Source: CBDDEH01 sp965226865
GTDB lineage: Bacteria > Chloroflexota > Dehalococcoidia > Lucifugimonadales > JAGWBF01
Assembly (NCBI GenBank): GCA_965226865.1
Contig: CBDDEH010000004.1
Location: forward strand, 1,674,001-1,738,000
Reading direction: 5' to 3'
DNA: 64,000 nucleotides
A program made the position numbers and the translations under genes. A model generated the notes under the pieces. The model had not been told where the DNA came from. It did no database searches and saw only the letters and a list, made by a program, of their open reading frames with translations. Of this stretch, positions 53,547 to 61,129 are shown piece after piece. Positions within the stretch are counted from its first letter, which is position 1; the number at the start of each line of letters is the position of its first letter.

Positions 53547-54094
53547 GGTTCTCCCATCTCGAAGAACTCTATGATCGAGCCGCCATAACGGTAGGTCCTG
53601 ATGCGAGATAGACCGTCGTAGGTTTCTCTTAACGTTAGTTGTTTCGGGTGGCCCACCACGGCCGTAGCACCCGCTTCCATGATTTCCGATTCAGCAACGT
53701 CCAGTAAGACCCTATCCAGTGACCCGAGCTTGTAGGGAGGGTCCATCATCACGAGTTGGTAGCAGCATCTCAAAAGCGTAAGCGCCTTTTCTACCGGAAC
53801 GCAGTGGACGGATGCCCTGTCTGCAAGGTTAGTGGCAGCCAGGTTGTCTCTGATGACGGAGCATTGGCGTGGATGGGATTCGACGAAGTCTGCCCAGGTT
53901 GCGCCGCGGCTCAACGCTTCGATACCTAATGACCCAGTCCCCGCGTATAGATCGAGGACTCTCGTGGACTGGCCATCTAGTGGACCTAAGGCGTTGAAAA
54001 TCGCTCCCCGTGCTAGCTCCGTGGTTGGCCTAGCACCGGATATCACGGCCCCTTTCAATCTTCTTCCCTTCGCAACACCGCCTACCACCCTCAT
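53543..54094 (-). CDS. rsmD: 16S rRNA (guanine966-N2)-methyltransferase
   Basis: 183 residues. MRVVGGVAKGRRLKGAVISG and ARPTTELARGAIFNAL are the family start. VLDLYAGTGSLGIEALSRGA is the SAM motif, and VMMDPPYKLGSL is the catalytic DPPY. It methylates G966 in helix 31 of 16S rRNA. It leads the rsmD-coaD-coiled-coil run from a promoter at 54109-54138. Confidence 0.93.
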   Translation of the reverse strand: MRVVGGVAKGRRLKGAVISGARPTTELARGAIFNALGPLDGQSTRVLDLYAGTGSLGIEALSRGATWADFVESHPRQCSVIRDNLAATNLADRASVHCVPVEKALTLLRCCYQLVMMDPPYKLGSLDRVLLDVAESEIMEAGATAVVGHPKQLTLRETYDGLSRIRTYRYGGSIIEFFEMGEP

Positions 54095-54108
54095 AAGACT
54101 GTGAACGC

Positions 54109-54138
54109 ATTATAATTTTTAAGACTTTTCTTAGTAAA
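54109..54138 (-). promoter_or_regulatory. Promoter of the rsmD-coaD run
   Basis: On the minus strand TTTACT, an 18-base spacer and a perfect TATAAT are seen. Confidence 0.55.
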
Positions 54139-54318
54139 GGTAAAAAATCCACGTTATTTACAGGTTTTCGCCGATTCTGAGACACCTGGTTCATAGTGCT
54201 GCCTTCAAAGGCCCCAGACTTTACAAGAATCCTCGGCTCCAGTACAATCCGGAATTGACTGGGGTGCTGCCTGCTATCCAGGCGCTCAGTCATTTCTCTT
54301 TTTGTAGCGGAGGACGCT

Positions 54319-54786
54319 ATGGCTCAGCCAACTTACCTTACGCCAGGGGGTCTAGCAAACCTCAAGCAGGAGCTTGAAGAGCTTCGTACCCATCGTCGAC
54401 AGGGAGTTGCCGAGCGGATTCAAAAAGCTAAGGAAATCGGCGGGACCGTTGACAACGCCGAATATGATGAGGCCAAGAACGAGCAGGCTTTTATCGAGGG
54501 TCGTATCCTAACCCTCGATAGCTTGATAAACAATGCAGTCATTATCTCCACTGATTCGGGTTCATCTGACATGGTGATAATCGGCTCGAAGGTCTCAGTG
54601 GTCGATCAAAGGGGCAAAAAGCAAACATACTCCATAGTCGGCAGCACTGAAGCTGATCCAGTGAAGGGCAAGATCTCAAACGTATCTCCCATAGGTAAGG
54701 CCTTGCTAGGGAAAAAAGTTGGAGATATAACCGAAGCAAACGTACCGGCCGGGAAGATAAAGCTCGAGATTGTTGAAATCCGATAG
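54319..54786 (+). CDS. greA: Transcription elongation factor GreA
   Basis: 155 residues, the normal GreA length. The N-terminal coiled coil starts YLTPGGLANLKQELEELRTH and carries the acidic tip DNAEYDEAKNEQAFIEGRIL. The FKBP-like C-terminal domain has SIVGSTEADPVKGKISNVSP and PIGKALLGKKVGD. It rescues backtracked RNA polymerase by stimulating cleavage. The start ATG 54319 follows a GGAGGA site. lysS starts directly after its stop, or overlaps it if an upstream start is used. Confidence 0.96.
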   Translation: MAQPTYLTPGGLANLKQELEELRTHRRQGVAERIQKAKEIGGTVDNAEYDEAKNEQAFIEGRILTLDSLINNAVIISTDSGSSDMVIIGSKVSVVDQRGKKQTYSIVGSTEADPVKGKISNVSPIGKALLGKKVGDITEANVPAGKIKLEIVEIR

Positions 54787-54811
54787 CTCTACTGGCTATG
54801 ATTCATTCATC

Positions 54812-56299
54812 ATGCCAGAAAGAGGAAATGAGCTTCTTCGTAACCGCCGAGAAAAGCTGAACAACCTTCGCCGGCTCGATATCGATCCCTATCCCCCGCG
54901 CTTCAAGCGCACAGCCACTGCGGGCGAAGCCGTCGCTCTATTTCAGTCAGAAGAGAAAGCCAAAGGGGAAGGTGCGCATACTGCACCGGTCTCTGTTGCC
55001 GGGCGCATCATGGCCTTGCGGGTCATGGGCAAGAACGCCTTCATCGACCTCAAGGACGGCTCAGGCAAGATTCAGGTGCATCTAAAGAAAGACATTCTCG
55101 GCGAGGACTATCAGCTAATAAAAGAGCTTGACCTGGGGGATTTCCTGGGCGTCAGTGGTCAACTATTCCGGACTCGCACCGCCGAGATAACCGTGGAGGC
55201 TAAGTCCTTGACGGTTCTTTCCAAGTCACTACGACCCCTCCCTGAGAAGTGGCACGGCCTCAAGGACGTCGAGCAGAGGTACCGCCAGCGTTATGTCGAC
55301 CTGATCGCAAATGCCGAGGTGATGCCGGTATTCGTGCTCCGCAGCAAAATCATTAACGGAATCCGTTCCTTCCTGGATGGACGAGGCTTTGTCGAGGTGG
55401 ATACTCCGGTCCTCGTACCGATAGCAGCCGGCGCCCTAGCGCGGCCCTTCGTCACCCATCACAACACCCTGGACCAGCAGCTATATTTGCGGATCGCTAC
55501 CGAGCTATATCTTAAGAAGCTGATTGTTGGGGGTTTCGACAAGGTCTACGAAATCGGTAGGGTTTTCAGAAACGAGGGAGTCGATCAGGGCCACAACCCA
55601 GAGTTTACCTTGCTGGAGAGCTATGAGGCATACGCCGATTACGACGACGTGATGGAGATGGTGGAGCAGATGGTTTCGACCGTTGCCACAGAGGTTCTCG
55701 GCTCGACCCAGGTCCAGTACGGAGAGCATACTATCGACTTGACTCCCCCATGGAAGCGAGTCAGCCTTAGAGAAGAGTTACATTTGAGAAGCGGCGTCCA
55801 GATAGACGAATATCCGTCGGCCTCGGCCCTAGCCGCCAAGCTCCAAGATCTCGGCGTTGTCGCCAGAGCGCAGGAGAGCAGGGGACGACTCATCGACAAG
55901 CTTCTGGGGGTCTACGTTGAGCCCAACCTCATTCAGCCCACATTTATCATCGACTACCCGGATGAGATGTCGCCTCTGGCAAAGCCGAAACCGGAAACCC
56001 CCGGCTACGTTGAGCGTTTCGAGGCATTCGCCGCGGGCATGGAGATCGCCAACGCTTATACCGAGCTAAACGACCCAGATCTCCAAAGGGAAAGAATCCT
56101 CGCCCAAGAAGAGCTTGGGAAGCTCTACCAGGAGGAGGAAGTCGACCGGCTGGACGAAGACTTCCTGCTTGCCCTGGAGTACGGAATGCCCCCCACGGGT
56201 GGGTTGGGAGTGGGTATAGACAGGTTGGTGATGTTGCTCACTGGCCAGCAGACCATTCGCGGCGTCTTGGTTTTCCCCCAGTTACGTCAGCTCAAATAG
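54812..56299 (+). CDS. lysS: Lysyl-tRNA synthetase, class II
   Basis: About 495 residues from ATG 54812 (MPERGNELLRNRREKLNNLR). An earlier in-frame start at 54770 would overlap greA. The OB anticodon domain holds VAGRIMALRVMGKNAFIDLK. Class II motif 1 is SKIINGIRSFLDGRGFVEVD, motif 2 RVFRNEGVDQGHNPEFTLLE, and motif 3 GGLGVGIDRLVMLLTGQ. It charges tRNA-Lys. The greA-lysS order is frequent in bacteria. serS follows after 39 bases. Confidence 0.96.
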   Translation: MPERGNELLRNRREKLNNLRRLDIDPYPPRFKRTATAGEAVALFQSEEKAKGEGAHTAPVSVAGRIMALRVMGKNAFIDLKDGSGKIQVHLKKDILGEDYQLIKELDLGDFLGVSGQLFRTRTAEITVEAKSLTVLSKSLRPLPEKWHGLKDVEQRYRQRYVDLIANAEVMPVFVLRSKIINGIRSFLDGRGFVEVDTPVLVPIAAGALARPFVTHHNTLDQQLYLRIATELYLKKLIVGGFDKVYEIGRVFRNEGVDQGHNPEFTLLESYEAYADYDDVMEMVEQMVSTVATEVLGSTQVQYGEHTIDLTPPWKRVSLREELHLRSGVQIDEYPSASALAAKLQDLGVVARAQESRGRLIDKLLGVYVEPNLIQPTFIIDYPDEMSPLAKPKPETPGYVERFEAFAAGMEIANAYTELNDPDLQRERILAQEELGKLYQEEEVDRLDEDFLLALEYGMPPTGGLGVGIDRLVMLLTGQQTIRGVLVFPQLRQLK

Positions 56300-56338
56300 T
56301 TATTTTTCTAATAGCCCTGATTCAGGGGCGGAAATCAT

Positions 56339-57604
56339 ATGCTCTCACTGGAATTAATCAGAAAAGACCCGGATTATGTTAAGAAAGCCCTTCTTACCAA
56401 GGGGGAACAGCCCCCTATTGACGAGCTTCTGGAAATCGATAAACGTCGCCGGCAGGCCATCCAAAGGGGCGATGAGCTGAGGGCCCGGCGCAACGAGACC
56501 AGCAAAGAGATCGCTCAGATGAAAGAGAAGCCCCAGGAACTCATCGAGGAGATGCGCAGCCTGGGTGACGAGATAAAACGACTGGAACAGCAGGCAACCG
56601 AGCTCGATTCCTCCACCCAAGCCCTTCTCATGGAGCTGCCTAACATCCCTATCGACGATGTGCCTATTGGGGCGGGTGAGGAAGACAACGTCGTCGTGCG
56701 TACCTGGGGAGAGATGCCCTCCTTCGATTTCACTCCGGTACCCCACTGGGAGATCGCGGAGAGCCTGAGAATCATAGACTTCCAGCGGGGCGCCAAGCTA
56801 TCCGGCTCCAGGTTCTTCGTCATGATGGGTATGGGCGCGAAGCTGGAGCGGGCCCTCATCAACTGGATGTTGGACCTTCATACGGCAAAGCATGGATACA
56901 AGGAAGTCTACCTACCGGCCATGGTGAAAAAGGAGGTCATGGAGGGCTCCGGTAACCTGCCCAAATTCGGCGACAATCTTTATCACGATGCTGAAGACGA
57001 CCTATGGATGATACCGACAGCCGAGGTGCCCCTGACCAGCCTTCATCGAGACGAGATCCTACCTCCCGGTAGCTTGCCCTTGCGCTACACCGCCTACACC
57101 CCGTGTTTCAGGCGCGAGAAGGCGGCGGCCGGAAGGGACACCCGGGGCATCAAAAGGGTCCACCAGTTCGATAAGGTGGAGATGTACAAGTTTGTGGAAC
57201 CCGAGACCTCCGACGCCGAGCTGGAAAAGCTCGTGGCCGATGCCGAAGAGGTGTGCAAGCAGTTGGGCTTACACTATCGAGTTCTGCAGTTGTGCACAGG
57301 CGACCTGGGATTCGCCTCCGCCAAGTCCTTCGACCTGGAGGTCTGGGCGCCAGGCTGCGGCGAGTGGCTGGAAGTGAGCTCCTGCTCCAACTGCAGGGAC
57401 TTCCAGGCGCGGCGCGCGAAGATCCGTTACCGCCCCGAGCCCGAGGCCCGGCCAGAGTACGTTCATACACTGAACGGATCGGGCCTTGCCTTGCCTCGGG
57501 TGGTGATAGCCATACTGGAGAACTATCAGCAACCCGATGGCTCCGTGGCAGTGCCCGGAGTCCTAAAACCCTATCTCGGCGCCGAGATGATACGCCCCGA
57601 GTAA
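56339..57604 (+). CDS. serS: Seryl-tRNA synthetase
   Basis: 421 residues. The N-terminal two-helix arm (MLSLELIRKDPDYVKKALLT, then LRARRNETSKEIAQMKEKPQ) grips the long variable arm of tRNA-Ser. The class II core shows TAEVPLTSLHRDEILP, TPCFRREKAAAGRDTRGIKR (motif 2) and NGSGLALPRVVIAILENYQQ (motif 3). It may also charge tRNA-Sec, but no selenocysteine gene is present here. It is the end of the greA-lysS-serS run. Confidence 0.97.
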   Translation: MLSLELIRKDPDYVKKALLTKGEQPPIDELLEIDKRRRQAIQRGDELRARRNETSKEIAQMKEKPQELIEEMRSLGDEIKRLEQQATELDSSTQALLMELPNIPIDDVPIGAGEEDNVVVRTWGEMPSFDFTPVPHWEIAESLRIIDFQRGAKLSGSRFFVMMGMGAKLERALINWMLDLHTAKHGYKEVYLPAMVKKEVMEGSGNLPKFGDNLYHDAEDDLWMIPTAEVPLTSLHRDEILPPGSLPLRYTAYTPCFRREKAAAGRDTRGIKRVHQFDKVEMYKFVEPETSDAELEKLVADAEEVCKQLGLHYRVLQLCTGDLGFASAKSFDLEVWAPGCGEWLEVSSCSNCRDFQARRAKIRYRPEPEARPEYVHTLNGSGLALPRVVIAILENYQQPDGSVAVPGVLKPYLGAEMIRPE

Positions 57605-57621
57605 TCATCTATTACGGCAGA

Positions 57622-57650
57622 TTGTGTACCGGCGCGGCCTCTGCTATATT
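57622..57650 (+). promoter_or_regulatory. Promoter of tRNA-Ala
   Basis: TTGTGT, a 17-base spacer and TATATT lie nine bases before the tRNA. Confidence 0.55.
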
Positions 57651-57659
57651 GTCCAAGGT

Positions 57660-57735
57660 GGGGCTGTAGCTCACCCGGGAGAGCGCTTCAATGGCATTGA
57701 AGAGGTAGAGGGTTCGAGTCCCTCCAGCTCCACCA
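57660..57735 (+). tRNA. tRNA-Ala (anticodon GGC)
   Basis: GGGGCTG pairs with CAGCTCC. The anticodon arm CTTCA/TGAAG encloses ATGGCAT (GGC, reading GCC), and the T-arm is GAGGGTTCGAGTCCCTC. CCA is encoded. Length is 76 nt. It marks the border between core genes and the island that follows. Confidence 0.95.
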
Positions 57736-57821
57736 GACTTGACGAAATCAAGAACTTTCACCCTGAGGTTCACGCTGGCCCTCTAACTCGGAATGACCAC
57801 AGCGACCTCAGGTCTATCATG

Positions 57822-57842
57822 AGGGGGCACTTCCTGCCCCCT
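57822..57842 (+). terminator. 8-bp hairpin after tRNA-Ala
   Basis: AGGGGGCA and TGCCCCCT enclose CTTCC. No other feature is supported in 57736-58014. Confidence 0.35.
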
Positions 57843-58014
57843 GGCAAAGTCGACAGTCAGGCTCCCCGTGCGCGTAGGGATTCGTCGGCTCCATCCCCTG
57901 CGGCGCTCGTCGCCGACGGCATCTCGCATCAACAGTCTCGGCTATATCGTCGGCGGGGGTAGGAACACACGATGATCGACCAGTGGCGTATCGAACACCG
58001 GGAGGTCAGCCTGG

Positions 58015-58884
58015 TCAACTGAGGAGGAAATCGGTCCAACTGGGCTGGTCTCGTCGTTCGACTATCTTGAGGATACCGTCGCGGCACAGTTTCGTAGCCC
58101 TGTCGACCAAAGCCACATCCGCCTTCTTAGTGAGTGTCGCACCGTGGATGACTCTTGAAGCGAGTCCGTAGAAATCCACCAACGTTTTTCGTATGGCCCT
58201 GCGTTCCTCCAGACTGGCGCCCAAGTGCCGAGCTCCAGTGACGGACAGACGGAATCCCAACTCCCCATCGTTCGAATCGAGACACAGGGATTCTAGCGCG
58301 ATGCGAAGATCAATGAGGCGGTCTGGATTCAACACGCCGGGCGTAGCCGCCTCGGTCCAGCGAGTCACGGCAGTTTGAAACCTTTCATCAGAGTCAAGGC
58401 GTCGTTGCAACTCGCTGCTCAGTGCCCAAGCTCTCCGCAAGCCCTTCCTGCACAGGTTTCGGGTGGGTGGATCAAACGACGACAGCTTGGTGACCCCCGT
58501 GTAGAGACTGTGTGTCACGTCCTTACTAAGCCGCTTGATTGCGAGTCCCGGTCCGGCCAAGCCAATGCGCCTTCCGGTTGTGAAGGCACTCGCATCACCG
58601 AAATCGTTCCAACTCCATGCTGAGCCAACCCGCCGGTTGCAGACCAGAGACAACGCGAGGAAGAACGTGTCGAGTGAAACCTCACCCAGTGCCGTGCAAG
58701 TCTGGAGAGGAGGATGTGCATCGGCGCTTTGCCGCGGAACAAAGAGGGCAGAGTGCGTTGACGCGTCCACCTCCAATACGGCGTGCCCAAGTATGTCAGC
58801 CACCAATTCCCATCGCAGATCGGGCATCGAAATCGGCAATGAATCTGACGAGACTGGCAGCCGATACATGTGCAGGCCTTCATC
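58015..58884 (-). pseudogene. Apea-like HEPN protein, C-terminal part (gene split by IS)
   Basis: Downstream of the IS boundary the frame gives DEGLHMYRLPVSSDSLPISM. It ends with LIDLRIALESLCLDSNDGEL, ERRAIRKTLVDFYGLASRVI and HGATLTKKADVALVD. The DRLIDL...ALE and FYGLASRVIHG pair is the Apea-type HEPN fold found in abortive-infection and other defence proteins. The usual Arg of the Rx4H motif is Ala here (ASRVIH), so RNase activity is doubtful. Its N-terminal part continues on the far side of the element at 60596. Fusion of the two across one TTA codon gives an uninterrupted protein. Confidence 0.75.
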
Positions 58885-58887
58885 TAA
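58885..58887. repeat. Left 3-bp target-site duplication (TAA) of the IS
   Basis: TAA here and TAA at 60593-60595 flank the element exactly. Deleting the element plus one copy restores the interrupted gene. Confidence 0.8.
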
Positions 58888-60592
58888 GCCCGAATCCACC
58901 GAAGGACGGCCTTGGGGACAGCCTTGAAGAAGCCAGCGGGTGCTCCTCTGAATCTGGGATAATGGTTTTGGAACAGAAACCCGCCCGGAAACAAGGAGCA
59001 CCCAATAGATGCTGCCACAGAACAAACCCGACCGTATCCGCATCCTCTTTGACGACCATCGCCTGGTGGCCAATGCCGGCCTGCTCCTTCCGGCCACCCT
59101 AGCCCGGCACCTGGGCCTGCGGGAACTCGTCGACCATCACCTTGACCTCGGCGGAGCGCCGGGACGGGCGAACACCGGGGACAAGATGCTGACGCTGGTC
59201 GCTTCCGCGCTGGCAGGCGGCGACTGCATCGACGACGCCGATGCGCTGCGCGCTGGTGGGACGGTCGGTGTTCTAGGCTGCGTGGTCAAGGCGCCATCCA
59301 CCCTGGGGACCTTCCTGCGCAGCTTCCGGTGGGGGCATGTCCGTCAACTCGACCGCGTGAGCCGCCAGTTGTTGGCCCGGGCCTGGGCCGCTGGGGCCGG
59401 ACCCGGCGACTCGCCCCTGACCATCGACCTGGACTCGACCATCTGCGAGACCTACGGACTGGCCAAGGAGGGAGCGCGCCACCACGGCTATACCGGCGCC
59501 CGCGGCTATCACCCGCTGCTGGCCATTGCCGCCGGCACCGGAGACGTGCTGATGTCCCGGCTGCGCGAGGGCCCGGGCCAACACCGCCCGTGGCGCCGCC
59601 CACTTCCTGCGTGAGACGGTGGGGCGGGTGCGCTACGGCGGGGCCAGGGGACAACTCACGGTGCGGGCCGACAGCGGCTTCTACACCCACACTGTCGTTG
59701 CCGCCTGCCGGGAAATGGATGTCCGCTTCTCCATCACCATCCGCCAGCGTGCCAGCCTGCGGGACCTGATCGAGGCGATACCAGAGGAGGACTGGACTCC
59801 CATTCCCTACTGGATGGACGGCGCCGCCGATGTCGCCGAGACGACTTACACCCCGTTCCAGACCAAGCCGGACGCCCCGCCGGCGCGGCTCATTGTCCGG
59901 CGGGTGAAGCCGACACCCGGTTCCCAGCTGGCCCTCTTCGCCAGATACAGCTATCACGGCTTCATCACCGACCGGGACGGGGAGTTGCTCGAACTGGAGG
60001 CCGATCATCGCCGCCACGCCGAGGTCGAGAACGCCATACGCGACCTCAAGTACGGCGTCGGGCTGAACCACATGCCGTCGGGGCGCTTCGCCGCCAACGG
60101 CGCCTGGCTGGCGGTACAGGTGATGGCGCATAACCTGGCCCGCTGGACGGCGCGGATTGGTCTGGGCGAGCGGACCGTGATCACCAAGACCCTCAGGCGG
60201 CGGGTCTTTGCCTGGTGGGACGGATCACCCGCTCGGCACGCCGCCTCACTTTGCATCTCCCCCGGCGCTGGCCCTGGGAAACCCAGTTCAGTCGCGCCTT
60301 GGCCCGGCTGCAAGCCATTCCGTTCCCGGCCTGACGGCCAGCCTGCAACTGACCCAACGTCCCCGCAATCTCGCGCCACCCCGGTCGCGAGAGTCCCCTG
60401 CTGCGTATCCTCTCGCCATCCCGCGCATCGCAACTCCCGCATAGGGCCTTAGGGGCCCTGTGCGGCGACTGAAGACCGTCCGCCGGCCTCCCATCTACCC
60501 CAAGACCCCAGGCCATCTCCCCTGTAGCTCCCTCACCCACCCCCTTCCGCTGTCCTCACGCCGTCCATCAGTGTCCTTCGGTGGATTCGGGC
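58888..60592 (+). mobile_element. IS1380-type insertion sequence, 1705 bp
   Basis: The ends are inverted copies of GCCCGAATCCACCGAAGGAC (20 bp, perfect) and are flanked by the TAA duplication. It contains one transposase gene, a 121-base leader and about 240 non-coding bases at the right end. Sharp boundaries inside a gene show that it inserted recently. A decayed relative with a different left-end spacer lies at 2.3-2.8 kb. Confidence 0.9.
59009..60334 (+). pseudogene. IS1380-family transposase with two compensating frameshifts
   Basis: MLPQNKPDRIRILFDDHRLV begins a DDE-group-1 transposase. Visible segments are ALAGGDCIDDADALRAGGTV, LGTFLRSFRWGHVRQLDRVS and PLTIDLDSTICETYGL (first catalytic Asp region). 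After one extra base near 59570 it continues as GRVRYGGARGQLTVRADSGF (second Asp) and DHRRHAEVENAIRDLKYGVG (catalytic Glu). A missing base near 60210 returns it to the first frame, giving RITRSARRLTLHLPRRWPWE and the stop at 60334. The rebuilt length is ~442 residues, normal for the family. As read it is inactive. Confidence 0.85.
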
Positions 60593-60595
60593 TAA
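60593..60595. repeat. Right 3-bp target-site duplication (TAA) of the IS
   Basis: This is the second copy of the TAA described at 58885-58887. Confidence 0.8.
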
Positions 60596-61078
60596 TTCAA
60601 TGCTCTCGTCGATGTATACGCCAGCCAACACCACATAAATCTTGTAATGCCTCGGTTTCCCGCCAGTCCATAGACTGACCAACTTGGCCGCGCGGTCAGG
60701 TCCAAGGACTGCCGCAGCACGAATAAGACCTCTGGCAAAACCTGGCAAAGAAGAACTTGAGTGAATCTCCAGCACTAGGTCAGGCGTTCCGCGCAGATAG
60801 GCTTGTCTGTCGCCAATAATGGGAAACGAGTGCCCGATACGGTCGGTGCCAGCGTCTATGTACCCGCTCAGCCGATCACGAAGATGGGCGGCCACCGAAC
60901 CGATCCAGACATCGTCGACTTCGAGATACGCAGACAAGACCTCCCGCGTCTCGGACACATGGCCTGAAGTCTGAGAGAGTGTCTCTTGTAAGCCTTCTGC
61001 TGAATAGACTCTTCCCTCTTCAGTTCGGAACGTGGTGGCAGGCAATGCCTGAGCCAACAAAGAAGCCAACTCTGTCAT
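60596..61078 (-). pseudogene. Apea-like HEPN protein, N-terminal part (gene split by IS)
   Basis: ATG 61078 has GAGG eight bases upstream. The 161 residues before the IS (TELASLLAQALPATTFRTEE, TREVLSAYLEVDDVWIGSVA, HFPI-like GHSFPIIGDRQAYLRGTPDL, RHYKIYVVLAGVYIDESIEL) match no family I recognise. They precede the HEPN half found at 58884. The intact gene would encode about 450 residues. It lies 51 bases downstream of hsdR on the same strand, so the two probably form one defence operon. Confidence 0.7.
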
Positions 61079-61129
61079 GGTACTTGCCTCAATGAACACA
61101 TACGAGGGTGGGACGCTGTCACCGGTGCA

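Noticed and set aside
57736..58014. Attachment-site remnant of the tRNA-Ala 3' end
   Set aside because: No second copy of the tRNA 3' sequence is in the window.
59009..60334. Programmed frameshifting in the transposase
   Set aside because: IS1380-family transposases are normally one frame, the two shifts are in opposite senses and far apart, and I see no slippery heptamer. Decay or indel error is simpler.
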